From positions 3,720,001 through 3,784,000 of the forward strand of contig OZ245783.1 in NCBI GenBank assembly GCA_965227875.1: 64,000 nt of DNA, read 5' to 3'. Of this stretch, positions 1-9,098 are shown one piece after another. This stretch comes from G965227875 sp965227875. GTDB taxonomy: Bacteria > Pseudomonadota > Alphaproteobacteria > Rhizobiales > JAJFHC01. Both the position numbers and the translations under genes were made by a program. How positions within the stretch are numbered: position 1 is the stretch's first letter; each line of letters starts with the position of its first letter. The notes beneath the pieces are model-generated. The model searched no databases, had not been told where the DNA came from, and was given only the letters and a program-made list of their open reading frames with translations.

Positions 1-1031
1 GGCGCCAGAAGCGCGATGAACAGGATGCGCATGAGATGCAGCGTGGCGACATAGCCGACGCTGTAGCCGAGACCGAGGGCGACGAGGCTCATCTCCGTCA
101 GCCCGCCCGGGGCATAGGCGATGACGGCGGCATAGAGCTCCACGCCGGTCGCGACATTGGCGATCCATGCGGTGCCGACCGTGATGACCAGCATGGCGGC
201 GACGAAACCGGCCGATATCGCCAAGGAATGCACGATCGCCCACGTCGTCGTGCCGATGAAGAGCGTGCCGATCGAGACGCCGAGCACGATCTGTGCCGCG
301 ATGACCAGTTCCGCAGGCGGTTCCGACGACGTGATGCCGGCCAGGTGGAGAATGCCGCTGGCGAACATCGGCCCGACGATTGCCGCTCCCGGCAGCCGCA
401 GCGCTTTCGCCGCGATCCAGCCGGCGATCCCGGCGCCCGTCAGAAGCAGGGCGTCGACCAGTCCGATATCGTCGATCCGGCTGTGCGTCGGCATCACCGA
501 GGTGATGGCGTCGGAATCCGACAGCCAGCGCAGCACGAACGGCAGGATGGCGACCACGAGCAGGATGCGCGACGCCTGGATGAGTGCCACCCGGCGTACG
601 TCGACGCCCATGTCCTCGGCATAGGCGGTCATCGTGTAGATCCCGCCCGGCGTCGCGGAAAACAGGGCTTCGGCGGGAACGAACCCGGCGAGCCTCCGGA
701 AGTAGTGATAGCCGACGAAGGTGCAGGCGAGGATGTAGGGGACGAGCAGTCCGACTCCGAGACCCAGTTCGACGGCGCTCGAGAGAAGCGCGGGCGAGAG
801 CGTGCTGCCGAGCATGACCCCGAGCACCATGCGCATGGGGTCGACAAGCCGGCCGGGCCTGACGAGCGGCGCGCCGAACAGGACGGCGCCGAGGCAGGCG
901 CCCATGGATCCCAGCATCCACGGCAGCGGAATGCCGAGCCATGCGGCCAGCGCTCCTCCCGCCGAGCCGATGGCGAGAGACGCGATCAGCCACAAGGGCA
1001 GGCGTGAGGGCGGGATGTATTCAGCTGTCAT
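1..1031 (-). CDS. AbrB-family integral membrane protein (3' end outside window)
   Basis: The reading frame starts at an ATG at 1031 and stays open to the left edge, so about 343 N-terminal residues are visible and the C-terminus is missing. The protein is almost wholly hydrophobic, with repeated helices separated by short Gly/Pro turns. An early PLPWMLGSMGA stretch and a later segment with GAAIVGPMFASG give the internal duplication typical of the AbrB family (PF05145), inner-membrane proteins sometimes called ammonia monooxygenase-like or putative transporters. The substrate is unknown. It is divergent from the phosphatase gene across 190 bases in which I see no strong promoter. Family assignment is fairly sure; function is not. 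Confidence 0.8.
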   Translation of the reverse strand, partial: MTAEYIPPSRLPLWLIASLAIGSAGGALAAWLGIPLPWMLGSMGACLGAVLFGAPLVRPGRLVDPMRMVLGVMLGSTLSPALLSSAVELGLGVGLLVPYILACTFVGYHYFRRLAGFVPAEALFSATPGGIYTMTAYAEDMGVDVRRVALIQASRILLVVAILPFVLRWLSDSDAITSVMPTHSRIDDIGLVDALLLTGAGIAGWIAAKALRLPGAAIVGPMFASGILHLAGITSSEPPAELVIAAQIVLGVSIGTLFIGTTTWAIVHSLAISAGFVAAMLVITVGTAWIANVATGVELYAAVIAYAPGGLTEMSLVALGLGYSVGYVATLHLMRILFIALLA

Positions 1032-1221
1032 GCGCGAGCTTTGCCGGGACCGGCGGGTTGTGAGTGGCTCTGTACAAAGGTCTATTCCATTCCGCGGTGG
1101 CGTGAAACCGGCCATGCGGAAGACGTGCGGAAGTGAGAAGTTCACCGGCGCGCGCACATGTTCTAGCATGGCGCGGTTCAGGATCGCGAGACGCCTGCCG
1201 GTTCAGGGAGTATCAGACCGA

Positions 1222-1956
1222 ATGCCGTTCATGGGAGAGGCCAGCCTGCCGCCGGGTGTGCGGGTCTATGCCATCGGCGATGTGCATGGCTGTCTCCAAC
1301 AACTCGTCGAACTCCACCTGCGCATTCACGAAGACATCGCGGCCAGGCCGGTCGCCGACTATCAGATTGTCCACGTCGGAGACTATATCGACCGCGGTCC
1401 GGACCCGGTGGAGACAATCGAGTACCTGATCGAGTTCTGCGATCGCGATGACGGCGCGACCTGTCTCTATGGCAATCACGAAGACTGGATGATGGTCTTC
1501 CTCGAAAAAGCCGACGAGAGCGCCGCGCCCTGGCTTACCTATGGCGGCGTCGAGACCCTCAAGGGATATGGAATAGACGCCGCGGGTTTCGCCCGGGCCG
1601 GGACGAGTATCCGGCAACTGAGCGAACGGCTGGCGGATGCAGTTCCGGCGCGTCATCTCGGTTTCATCCGGTCCCTGCCGCGCGCCCTGCATGTGGGGGA
1701 CTACTTCTTCGTCCATGCCGGCATTCGTCCCGGGCGAACGCTCGTGCGCCAGGAGACACGGGATCTGATCTGGATACGGGAGCCCTTTCTTTCCGATCAG
1801 AGCGATCACGGTGCAGTCATCGTGCACGGACACACACCGGTGGAAACGGTCGAAGTGAAGAGGAACCGCATCAACATCGACACGGGCGCCGTATACGGAG
1901 GACGCCTGAGTTGCGTCGTGCTGGAGGATACGGACCTTCGGTTCATCGACGTTTGA
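1222..1956 (+). CDS. PPP-type serine/threonine protein phosphatase (metallophosphoesterase)
   Basis: A 244-residue cytosolic protein carrying the full PPP metal-site signature: GDVHG at 19-23, GDYIDRG at 53-59, GNHE at 84-87, a metal-binding His in FVHAG near 165 and HGHTP at 202-206. These residues bind the two metals used to hydrolyse phosphoesters. Bacterial relatives act on phosphoproteins or on small targets such as diadenosine tetraphosphate. The ATG at 1222 was chosen because the conserved fold begins just after it. The frame is open further upstream, but that stretch looks non-coding. It stands alone, so no pathway can be assigned from context. Confidence 0.88.
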   Translation: MPFMGEASLPPGVRVYAIGDVHGCLQQLVELHLRIHEDIAARPVADYQIVHVGDYIDRGPDPVETIEYLIEFCDRDDGATCLYGNHEDWMMVFLEKADESAAPWLTYGGVETLKGYGIDAAGFARAGTSIRQLSERLADAVPARHLGFIRSLPRALHVGDYFFVHAGIRPGRTLVRQETRDLIWIREPFLSDQSDHGAVIVHGHTPVETVEVKRNRINIDTGAVYGGRLSCVVLEDTDLRFIDV

Positions 1957-2155
1957 CAGGGCGAATTCGCGCACCGACTATTCGTCTGATATTTTTATAA
2001 ATCGCCAGATTTTCAAATTATTCTTGAAAGTATTGTGACAGCGCCGCCTCTATTCGCGGTCCGGTACCGGTGTCACGCTCGCAAGGTTCGTGTTTCGCGA
2101 GAACGGCGAATGGGGAAATATATGAGTATGCCGCCTGCGACTCAGATGTCCGCAA

Positions 2156-2194
2156 TTGACACCCGTTTCCCGCCTACTGCATTGTGCAATGCAG
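2156..2194 (+). promoter_or_regulatory. Candidate promoter and operator upstream of xdhA
   Basis: A perfect -35 hexamer TTGACA lies at 2156-2161. A perfect inverted repeat, CTGCATT-GTGC-AATGCAG, occupies 2177-2194, where the -10 region would fall (CATTGT from 2180 gives an 18-base spacer). The xdhA start codon follows 24 bases later. An operator over the -10 box would suit repression of purine degradation. The bound protein is not identifiable, and the -10 match is poor. Confidence 0.45.
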
Positions 2195-2218
2195 CATTGA
2201 CGACGAGGGGGAAGTCTC

Positions 2219-3694
2219 ATGCGTAATGCCGTGCGATTTCTGCTCGGCCGCGAGGAACGCACGTTGTCGGATTTCGATCCGACGATGACCGTGCTCGAAT
2301 ACCTGCGTGGTCCAGCGCATCGCACCGGCACGAAAGAGGGCTGCGCGGAGGGAGATTGCGGGGCCTGTACGGTCGTTCTGGCGGAACCGGACAAAAGCGG
2401 CCTTCGTCTTCGATATCGTGCGGTCAACTCCTGCATACAGTTTCTGCCTTCGCTCGACGGCAAGCAGCTCCTGACGGTCGAGGACCTGCGCAACGACAAG
2501 GGCCGGCTGCACCCCGTGCAGACGGCGCTGTGCCGGACCCACGGGTCGCAATGCGGTTTCTGCACGCCGGGCATCGTCATGTCGCTTTTCGCCATGGAGC
2601 GGGAAGGCGGGCCGCGCCGTCGCGACAACATACGCGAGGCGCTCGCGGGCAACCTGTGCAGGTGCACCGGCTATGGCCCGGTGATCGCGGCCGCCGAAGA
2701 CATCCGCAAGAGGCGCGAGGAACCCTTCGACACCGATGAAGCCGCGACGGTCGAGAGGCTGAATGCGCTCGGCGATGTCGAGATGATCGCCATCGAGAAA
2801 GACGACCGCAGGTATTTCGCCCCGGCTTCGCTTCAGGAACTCATGGATCTCCTGGAAGAGCATCCCGAGGCCCGCATCGTCGGGGGAACAACGGATGTCG
2901 GTCTGTGGGTCACCAAGCAGCACCGGGATCTGGATGTCCTCGTCTCCGTGTCCCGGGTGCGCGAACTGAAACGTATTTCCGTGGGGCAGACCCATATCGA
3001 GATCGGTGCGGGCGTCACGCTGACGGACGCCCACGAAGTGCTGGCAACGCATTATCCCGATTTCGATGAACTCCTGATGCGGTTCGCGTCGCGCCAGATT
3101 CGCAATGTCGCCACGGTGGGCGGCAACATCGCCAACGGTTCACCGATCGGCGATCTGGCGCCCGCCCTGATCGCGCTCGATGCTTCTCTCGTCCTGCGTG
3201 CAGGGGCGGAACGCCGCCGGATTCCGCTCGAAGGTTTCTTCCTGGAATACGGAAAACAGGACCGCCGGCCCGGAGAGTTCGTCGAGACGATCGAGGTCCC
3301 CCTGCCGTCCGGGGAGGAAGTGTTTGCCTGCTACAAGATCTCGAAGCGCTTCGAACAGGACATCTCCGCCCTGTGCGGCGCGTTTCGCGTCAGGATCGCG
3401 GAGGGCAAGGTCTCGGAAGTGCGCGCGGCTTTCGGCGGCATGGCCGGTACCCCGCAGCGCGCGCGATCCTGTGAAGCCGCGCTGTTCGGCCAGGCATGGT
3501 CGCGGGAGAATGTGGAGACGGCGATGGAAGCCCTGAAGGGTGATTTCACGCCGCTGGACGACATGCGCGCGAGTGCGCGCTATCGCCGTCTGGCTGCGGC
3601 GAACCTGCTGCTCAAATTCTGGCTCGAATCCTCAGGCAAGGCGCCCGAACGCCGCGTGTCGGAAATGTCGGGAGGCGATGATGGCCGCCACTGA
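2219..3694 (+). CDS. xdhA: Xanthine dehydrogenase small subunit (2Fe-2S and FAD domains)
   Basis: The 491-residue XdhA oxidises hypoxanthine/xanthine to urate together with XdhB, passing electrons from Moco through two iron-sulfur clusters to FAD and NAD+. The first 2Fe-2S cluster uses C42, C47, C50 and C72. The second, all-helical cluster domain has C112, C115, C147 and C149. The FAD domain follows, with GGTTDVGL near 222-229 and ATVGGNIANGSPIGD near 299-313, then the CO-dehydrogenase flavoprotein C-terminal domain. Domain order and length match bacterial XdhA. The ATG at 2219 follows a GAGGGGGAAG ribosome site. It overlaps xdhB by 14 bases, so the two are co-translated. Confidence 0.96.
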   Translation: MRNAVRFLLGREERTLSDFDPTMTVLEYLRGPAHRTGTKEGCAEGDCGACTVVLAEPDKSGLRLRYRAVNSCIQFLPSLDGKQLLTVEDLRNDKGRLHPVQTALCRTHGSQCGFCTPGIVMSLFAMEREGGPRRRDNIREALAGNLCRCTGYGPVIAAAEDIRKRREEPFDTDEAATVERLNALGDVEMIAIEKDDRRYFAPASLQELMDLLEEHPEARIVGGTTDVGLWVTKQHRDLDVLVSVSRVRELKRISVGQTHIEIGAGVTLTDAHEVLATHYPDFDELLMRFASRQIRNVATVGGNIANGSPIGDLAPALIALDASLVLRAGAERRRIPLEGFFLEYGKQDRRPGEFVETIEVPLPSGEEVFACYKISKRFEQDISALCGAFRVRIAEGKVSEVRAAFGGMAGTPQRARSCEAALFGQAWSRENVETAMEALKGDFTPLDDMRASARYRRLAAANLLLKFWLESSGKAPERRVSEMSGGDDGRH

Positions 3695-6020
3695 CGGCAA
3701 CGGATCCTCCATTCGCGGCGCGGTGCGCGAGCCCTGGCGCCATGACAGCGCTTCCAAGCATGTCAGCGGCGAAGCGGTGTATGTCGACGACATTCCCGAA
3801 CCGGCCCGCCTCCTGCACATCTATGTCGCGATGAGCGAACGGGCCCATGCCCGCATCGTCGACATGGACCTCACCGAGGTCCGGGCCGATGCAGAAGCGG
3901 TGTGCGTGGTAGGTGCCGCGGACATTCCCGGAATAAACGACTGCAGTCCGATCATGGGCGACGACCCGGTCTTTGCGGACGGGCTGGTGGAGTATGTCGG
4001 CCAGTCCCTCTTCGCGGTGGCGGCCGAGGACATCAAGGCCGCACGGAGGGCCGCGGCGAAGGCGAAAGTCGTCTACGAGGACCTCGAAGCCGTTCTCGAC
4101 GTCGATGCGGCGATGGAACGCGAAAGCTTCGTCCTCCCCAAACACGAGATGCGACTCGGCGATGCCGACAAGCTGCTCCCCGACTGCGCGAATCGCATCC
4201 AGGGGCGAATCCGGATTGGCGGCCAGGATCACTTCTACCTCGAAGGCATGGTCGCCATGGCGGTTCCGGGCGAGGACCGCGACATGCTCGTCTATTCCTC
4301 GACCCAGCACCCGAGCGAGGTCCAGCACAACGTCGCCAAGGTCCTCGCCGTGCCGGACCATGCGGTTACGGTCGAGGTCCGCCGCATGGGCGGAGGGTTC
4401 GGCGGCAAGGAAAGCCAGCCCGCCCTCATGGCGTCGATCGCCGCCCTCGTCGCAAGCCGGACCGGACGTCCGGCCAAGCTCAGGCTCGACCGCGACGACG
4501 ACATGATCATGACCGGCAAGCGTCATGATTTCCGCATCGACTACGACGTCGGCTTCGACGACGACGGTCGCATCGGGGCGATCACGTTCGACATGGCGGC
4601 GCGCTGCGGCATGTCCGCGGACCTGTCGGCGTCGATCTGCGACCGGGCGATGTTCCATGCCGACAACTGCTATTTCCTCGACAATGCCCGCATCACGTCG
4701 CACCGCTGCAAGACGCACACGGTCTCCAACACAGCGTTCCGCGGTTTCGGCGGCCCCCAGGGCATGGTCGCCATCGAACGCGTCATCGATCGGATCGCCA
4801 GTCATCTCGGAAAGGATCCCCTGGAGGTCAGGCGCCGGAACTTCTACGGCGAGGATCCGCGCAACAAGACGCCCTACCACATGATCGTGGAGGACAACGT
4901 CGCGCCGGAGATCGTCGAGGAACTTGCCCTGAGCGCGGAGTACGGCCTGCGAAGGCGCGAGGTGCGCCGGTTCAACGAGTCGAGCATCTGGCAGAGGAAG
5001 GGCATCGCCCTGACGCCGGTCAAGTTCGGCATCTCCTTCACGGCGACCCACCTCAACCAGGCCGGTGCGCTGGTGCATGTCTACAAGGACGGCAGCGTTC
5101 ATCTCAATCACGGCGGCACCGAGATGGGGCAGGGGCTCTTCGTCAAGGTCGCCCAGGTGGTGGCCGAGGAATTCCAGATCGACATCGACAAGGTGAAGAT
5201 CACCGCAACGACGACGGCCAAGGTCCCCAACACTTCCGCGACCGCCGCGTCGTCCGGCAGCGATCTCAACGGCATGGCCGCCCAGGCGGCGGCGCGGACC
5301 ATCAAGGAGCGGCTTGTCGCCCATGCCGCCCACACCCATAACGTGCCCCGCGACAGCGTCGTGTTCGAGGCCGGCAAGGTCCGCATCGGAAATCAGGAAC
5401 TGACATTCGCAGAACTGGTTCAGGACGCCTACATGGCGCGCATATCGCTCTCGTCCACGGGCTTCTACCGGACGCCGAAAATCTTCTATGACCGCGACAT
5501 CGCGCGGGGACGGCCGTTCTACTATTTCTCCTACGGCGCCGCCGTGAGCGAGGTCATCGTCGACGTGCTGACGGGGGAGTACCGTGTCCTGCGCGTGGAC
5601 ATTCTCCACGACGTGGGCGAATCGCTGAACCCGGCAATCGACATGGGTCAGATCGAAGGCGGTTTCGTCCAGGGCATGGGCTGGCTGACCACCGAAGAAC
5701 TCTGGTGGGACGATGAGGGCCATCTGCGCACCCATGCGCCGTCCACCTACAAGATCCCGTCCTGCGGCGACCGACCGGACAGGTTCAACATTGCCATTTG
5801 GGAAAAGGGACGCAATCGCGAGGAGACGATCTACCGCTCCAAAGCCGTCGGCGAACCGCCGCTGATGCTCGCGATCTCGGTGCATTCCGCGTTGGCCGAT
5901 GCAGTGTCCAGCACGGTCGACTACGCGGCGTTCCCCGATCTGGACACGCCGGCGACGCCGGAGCGCGTACTCCTCTCCATCGAGGACCTCAAGCGCCACG
6001 CCGTGGAGGCCGCCGAATGA
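3681..6020 (+). CDS. xdhB: Xanthine dehydrogenase large subunit (molybdopterin-binding)
   Basis: This 779-residue catalytic subunit carries the molybdenum cofactor. Seen motifs are GGGFGGKE at 237-244, AFRGFGGPQ (substrate Arg and Moco contact), GGTEMGQG, and AVGEPPLML, whose Glu (about 725) corresponds to the general base of xanthine dehydrogenases. ATG codons occur at 3678 and 3681. The second is chosen because GGAGG at 3671-3675 then lies 5 bases upstream. It overlaps the end of xdhA and shares an ATGA junction with xdhC. Arg in FRGFGG and the Glu support a purine rather than an aldehyde substrate, as does guaD downstream. Confidence 0.96.
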   Translation: MAATDGNGSSIRGAVREPWRHDSASKHVSGEAVYVDDIPEPARLLHIYVAMSERAHARIVDMDLTEVRADAEAVCVVGAADIPGINDCSPIMGDDPVFADGLVEYVGQSLFAVAAEDIKAARRAAAKAKVVYEDLEAVLDVDAAMERESFVLPKHEMRLGDADKLLPDCANRIQGRIRIGGQDHFYLEGMVAMAVPGEDRDMLVYSSTQHPSEVQHNVAKVLAVPDHAVTVEVRRMGGGFGGKESQPALMASIAALVASRTGRPAKLRLDRDDDMIMTGKRHDFRIDYDVGFDDDGRIGAITFDMAARCGMSADLSASICDRAMFHADNCYFLDNARITSHRCKTHTVSNTAFRGFGGPQGMVAIERVIDRIASHLGKDPLEVRRRNFYGEDPRNKTPYHMIVEDNVAPEIVEELALSAEYGLRRREVRRFNESSIWQRKGIALTPVKFGISFTATHLNQAGALVHVYKDGSVHLNHGGTEMGQGLFVKVAQVVAEEFQIDIDKVKITATTTAKVPNTSATAASSGSDLNGMAAQAAARTIKERLVAHAAHTHNVPRDSVVFEAGKVRIGNQELTFAELVQDAYMARISLSSTGFYRTPKIFYDRDIARGRPFYYFSYGAAVSEVIVDVLTGEYRVLRVDILHDVGESLNPAIDMGQIEGGFVQGMGWLTTEELWWDDEGHLRTHAPSTYKIPSCGDRPDRFNIAIWEKGRNREETIYRSKAVGEPPLMLAISVHSALADAVSSTVDYAAFPDLDTPATPERVLLSIEDLKRHAVEAAE

Positions 6021-7030
6021 CAGCTTGGCTCCATGACCTCCGGGAGACCCTTTCGCGCGGCGACGCGGCCTGCATGATCCTCGTGGCCGACGCCCGTGGC
6101 TCGACCCCCCGGGAGGCGGGCGCCCGGATGATCGTCACTGCGAAGGGGCAGGAGGGAACCATCGGCGGCGGGCAACTGGAGTTCGAGGCCGTAAGTCGGG
6201 CCAGGAAAATGCTCGCTGGCGGCCCGCGCCGACACGTGCTGCGCCTGTCGCTCGGTCCAGAACTCTCGCAGTGCTGTGGCGGCGCGGTGACGTTGCTACT
6301 CGAACCCTATGCGCCTGTCGATCTCGCCTGGCTGGACCGGATGATCGCGGCACTGAAGGGTCCTGGTTCGCTGTACCGGAAGGTATCGGTCGATGCGGGC
6401 GACCGCTTGAGCCGGATCTCGTCACTCGATCCCGACTGGCCGGATGATTTCGCCGGATCGACCGAATTCGAATGCCGGCGCGACGGGGACGGCCTGGACA
6501 TCACGGAATGCCTGACGCGCGGTGCGCGGGCGCTGTGGATTTTCGGTGCCGGCCATGTGGGGCGGGCCGTGGTCGAGGCTTGCCTGCCGCTGGGGTTCGA
6601 GATCACCTGGATCGACGGCCGCTCCGGGATGTTCCCCGACGACTGTCCGGACCGGGTGCGCCGGCTCGAACTCGCGATGCCGGAACTCATCGTCGACGAC
6701 GCGCCGCCGGACACGGTCTTCCTGGTAATGACCCACAGCCATCCGCTGGACCAGGACATCTGCGAGGCGATCCTGAGACGCGGTGATGCGGCTTATGTCG
6801 GCCTCATCGGTTCGGCGACCAAGCGGGTGAAGTTTGCCCGGCGGCTTCTGGACTCCGGCCTGGCACAGGACGACGTGGGAGGGCTCGTCTGTCCGATCGG
6901 CCTGCCGCAGATCACGGGCAAGCAGCCTGCCGTCATCGCGGCGTCGGTAGCTGCCGACCTTCTCATCCGGTTTCCGGACGAGCGGACGAAATCTGGAACC
7001 CATGCGCTTCAAGCGGGAGATGCGACCTGA
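6017..7030 (+). CDS. xdhC: Xanthine dehydrogenase maturation factor XdhC
   Basis: The 337-residue XdhC binds molybdenum cofactor, promotes its sulfuration and delivers it to XdhB. The N-terminal XdhC/CoxI domain shows ADARGSTPREAG near 25-36, GTIGGGQLEFEA near 48-58 and SQCCGGAV near 85-91, where the paired Cys are typical. The C-terminal XdhC Rossmann domain has FGAGHVG at about 176-182. Its ATG is inside the xdhB stop (ATGA overlap), and its stop overlaps the guaD start (TGATG). Translation of the four genes is therefore coupled. Confidence 0.94.
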   Translation: MTAWLHDLRETLSRGDAACMILVADARGSTPREAGARMIVTAKGQEGTIGGGQLEFEAVSRARKMLAGGPRRHVLRLSLGPELSQCCGGAVTLLLEPYAPVDLAWLDRMIAALKGPGSLYRKVSVDAGDRLSRISSLDPDWPDDFAGSTEFECRRDGDGLDITECLTRGARALWIFGAGHVGRAVVEACLPLGFEITWIDGRSGMFPDDCPDRVRRLELAMPELIVDDAPPDTVFLVMTHSHPLDQDICEAILRRGDAAYVGLIGSATKRVKFARRLLDSGLAQDDVGGLVCPIGLPQITGKQPAVIAASVAADLLIRFPDERTKSGTHALQAGDAT

Positions 7031-7515
7031 TGTGCGAGGTCTGTGCGGGGCACGAAGAACACATGCGCCGGGCGATCCGTCTTTCGGCGGAACGTATGCG
7101 GGCCAATCTGGGAGGACCGTTCGGCGCGGTCATCGTACGCGACGGGGAAATCATCGCGGAGGGCTACAACCTCGTCACCAGCACGAACGACCCCACGGCC
7201 CACGCCGAGGTGGTCGCCATCCGGCGGGCCTGCGAGGAACTCGGAACGTTCTCGCTCCAGGGATGTCGGATCTATTCCAGCTGCGAGCCCTGTCCGATGT
7301 GCCTTTCCGCGATCTACTGGGCGCGGCTCGACGCGATCTACTTCGCGAACACGCGCGAGGACGCGGCCGCGATCGGATTCGACGACGAGTTTCTCTACCT
7401 GGAGATCCCCAAGCCGCTGTCGGATCGCAGCGTCCCGACGAAACACATACAACTTGCCGAAGCCCACGACATTTTCGAGGAGTGGAGGGTGAAGCCCGAC
7501 AAGATCATGTACTAG
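7030..7515 (+). CDS. guaD: Guanine deaminase (cytidine-deaminase fold)
   Basis: A 161-residue zinc deaminase, the usual length for Bacillus-type GuaD, which converts guanine to xanthine, the substrate of the preceding dehydrogenase. Zinc ligands are H58 in TAHAE (E60 is the proton shuttle) and C88/C91 in EPCPMC. The C-terminal extension ends in a Tyr, as in GuaD proteins, where the tail closes the active site. Translation is coupled to xdhC by a one-base TGATG overlap. tRNA-adenosine deaminase is an alternative for this fold, but neighbours and length favour GuaD. Confidence 0.88.
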   Translation: MCEVCAGHEEHMRRAIRLSAERMRANLGGPFGAVIVRDGEIIAEGYNLVTSTNDPTAHAEVVAIRRACEELGTFSLQGCRIYSSCEPCPMCLSAIYWARLDAIYFANTREDAAAIGFDDEFLYLEIPKPLSDRSVPTKHIQLAEAHDIFEEWRVKPDKIMY

Positions 7516-7524
7516 GCGAAACCG

Positions 7525-7541
7525 GGCGGCAGGGGGCCGCC
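7525..7541 (+). other. Small hairpin in the guaD-transporter gap
   Basis: GGCGGC-AGGGG-GCCGCC forms a perfect 6-bp stem in the 50-base gap between guaD and the ABC ATPase gene. No T-run follows, so it is not a classical terminator. It may tune expression between the enzyme and transport halves of the operon, or be chance in GC-rich sequence. Confidence 0.3.
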
Positions 7542-7565
7542 TGCTGACAAGCGGAGGGAGACGGC

Positions 7566-9098
7566 GTGACCACGCCTCAACTGGAACTCAAGGGGATTAC
7601 CAAGCAGTACCCCGGGACACTGGCAAACGACCGGGTGGACCTGCGTATATTGCCGGGCGAAGTACATGCGCTGCTCGGCGAGAACGGCGCCGGCAAGAGC
7701 ACGCTGGTCAAGATCATCTACGGCGTCGTCAAGGCGGACGCGGGTGAGATGCTGTGGGAAGGCAGGCCGGTTACCGTGGCCAATCCGGGCGAAGCGCGTG
7801 CGCTGGGCGTCGGCATGGTGTTCCAGCATTTCAATCTCTTCGAGACCCTGACAGTGGCTGAAAACATCCTGCTCGGCCTCGACGGGACACACGAACTGAG
7901 GAAACTCTCGGAAGAGATCGCGGAGGTGTCGGAACGCTACGGCCTGCCGATCAATCCCCATCAGCACATCCATGCGCTTTCGGTCGGCGAGCGTCAGCGG
8001 GTGGAGATCATCCGCTGCCTGCTTCAGAATCCGCGGGTCCTGATCATGGACGAACCGACCTCGGTCCTGACCCCGCAGGAGGTCGACAAGCTCTTCGTCA
8101 CCCTCAAGCGGCTGGCCTCGGAAGGCTGCAGCATTCTCTATATCAGCCACAAGCTCGACGAGATCCGCGAACTCTGCGACGCGGCGACCGTTCTTCGCGG
8201 CGGCCGGGTGACGGCGCACTGCAATCCGCGCGAGGAAACCCCCAAGAGCCTCGCGGAGATGATGATCGGCAGCGAACTGCCGGTCTGCAAGAGGACGCAG
8301 ACCGGGGCGCTCGGCAAGGACCGGCTGGTTGTCTCCGGCCTCAACCTGACATCGCCCGACCCGCACGGGACGAGCCTGAAAAACGTCCGGTTCGCCGTAC
8401 GGGCAGGCGAGATATTCGGCATTGCCGGCGTGGCGGGGAACGGCCAGAAGGAGCTGCTGGCGGCCCTCAACGGCGAGATCCGCGCAACCCCGTCCGATGT
8501 GGTCAAGCTGAACGGGACCGCGGTCGCCTCGCTGGGACCGTCGGAACGGCGGGCCATGGGGCTTGCCTTCGTGCCCGAGGAACGCCTGGGACGGGGCACC
8601 GTGCCGGACATGTCCCTGACCAAGAACGCGCTTCTGACCGGGTTCCAGAAGGACATGCTGTCGAACGGGTTCATCCGCTACGACGTCGTCGAGGACTACG
8701 CCGGAACGGTCCGCGAACGCTTCGATGTCCGCTCACCGGGGACCCATGCCGAAGCGCGCAGCCTGTCCGGGGGCAACCTGCAGAAGTTCATCATCGGGCG
8801 GGAAGTCATGCAGAACCCCGGGCTTCTCGTACTGGGGCATCCGACCTGGGGCGTCGACGTCGGCGCGGCGACGACGATCCACCAGGCGTTGATCGATCTG
8901 GCGACGGACGGGACGTCGATCGTCGTCGTGTCGGAAGACCTCGACGAGCTCTTCGAGATCTGCGACACGATTGCGGTGATCGCCGAGGGCCGGCTCTCTC
9001 CGGCCCGGCCGGTCGCCGATACCAGCGTCGAGGAAGTGGGTGTGTGGATGAGCGGCCAGTTCCAGGTCGCCGAAGGGGAGGCCGGACATGCTGCTTAG
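7566..9098 (+). CDS. Nucleoside/purine ABC importer, double ATP-binding subunit
   Basis: A 510-residue protein with two ATP-binding domains in one chain, as in the BMP-family nucleoside importers (NupA/YufO type). The first domain is complete: Walker A GENGAGKST at 38-46, signature LSVGERQR and Walker B LIMDEPTS. The second is degenerate, with GVAGNGQKE in place of Walker A and GHPTWG where DEP is expected, but has a good LSGGNLQK signature. It starts at a GTG preceded by GGAGGGAG. Two permeases and a binding protein follow directly. Position after xdhABC-guaD suggests it imports purine nucleosides or bases. Confidence 0.92.
   Translation: MTTPQLELKGITKQYPGTLANDRVDLRILPGEVHALLGENGAGKSTLVKIIYGVVKADAGEMLWEGRPVTVANPGEARALGVGMVFQHFNLFETLTVAENILLGLDGTHELRKLSEEIAEVSERYGLPINPHQHIHALSVGERQRVEIIRCLLQNPRVLIMDEPTSVLTPQEVDKLFVTLKRLASEGCSILYISHKLDEIRELCDAATVLRGGRVTAHCNPREETPKSLAEMMIGSELPVCKRTQTGALGKDRLVVSGLNLTSPDPHGTSLKNVRFAVRAGEIFGIAGVAGNGQKELLAALNGEIRATPSDVVKLNGTAVASLGPSERRAMGLAFVPEERLGRGTVPDMSLTKNALLTGFQKDMLSNGFIRYDVVEDYAGTVRERFDVRSPGTHAEARSLSGGNLQKFIIGREVMQNPGLLVLGHPTWGVDVGAATTIHQALIDLATDGTSIVVVSEDLDELFEICDTIAVIAEGRLSPARPVADTSVEEVGVWMSGQFQVAEGEAGHAA

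Noticed and set aside
3612..5999. Long open frame (about 795 codons) antisense to xdhB
   Set aside because: It mirrors a strongly conserved gene, has an Arg/Asp/Val-heavy composition with no recognisable domain, and is explained by high GC at third codon positions.
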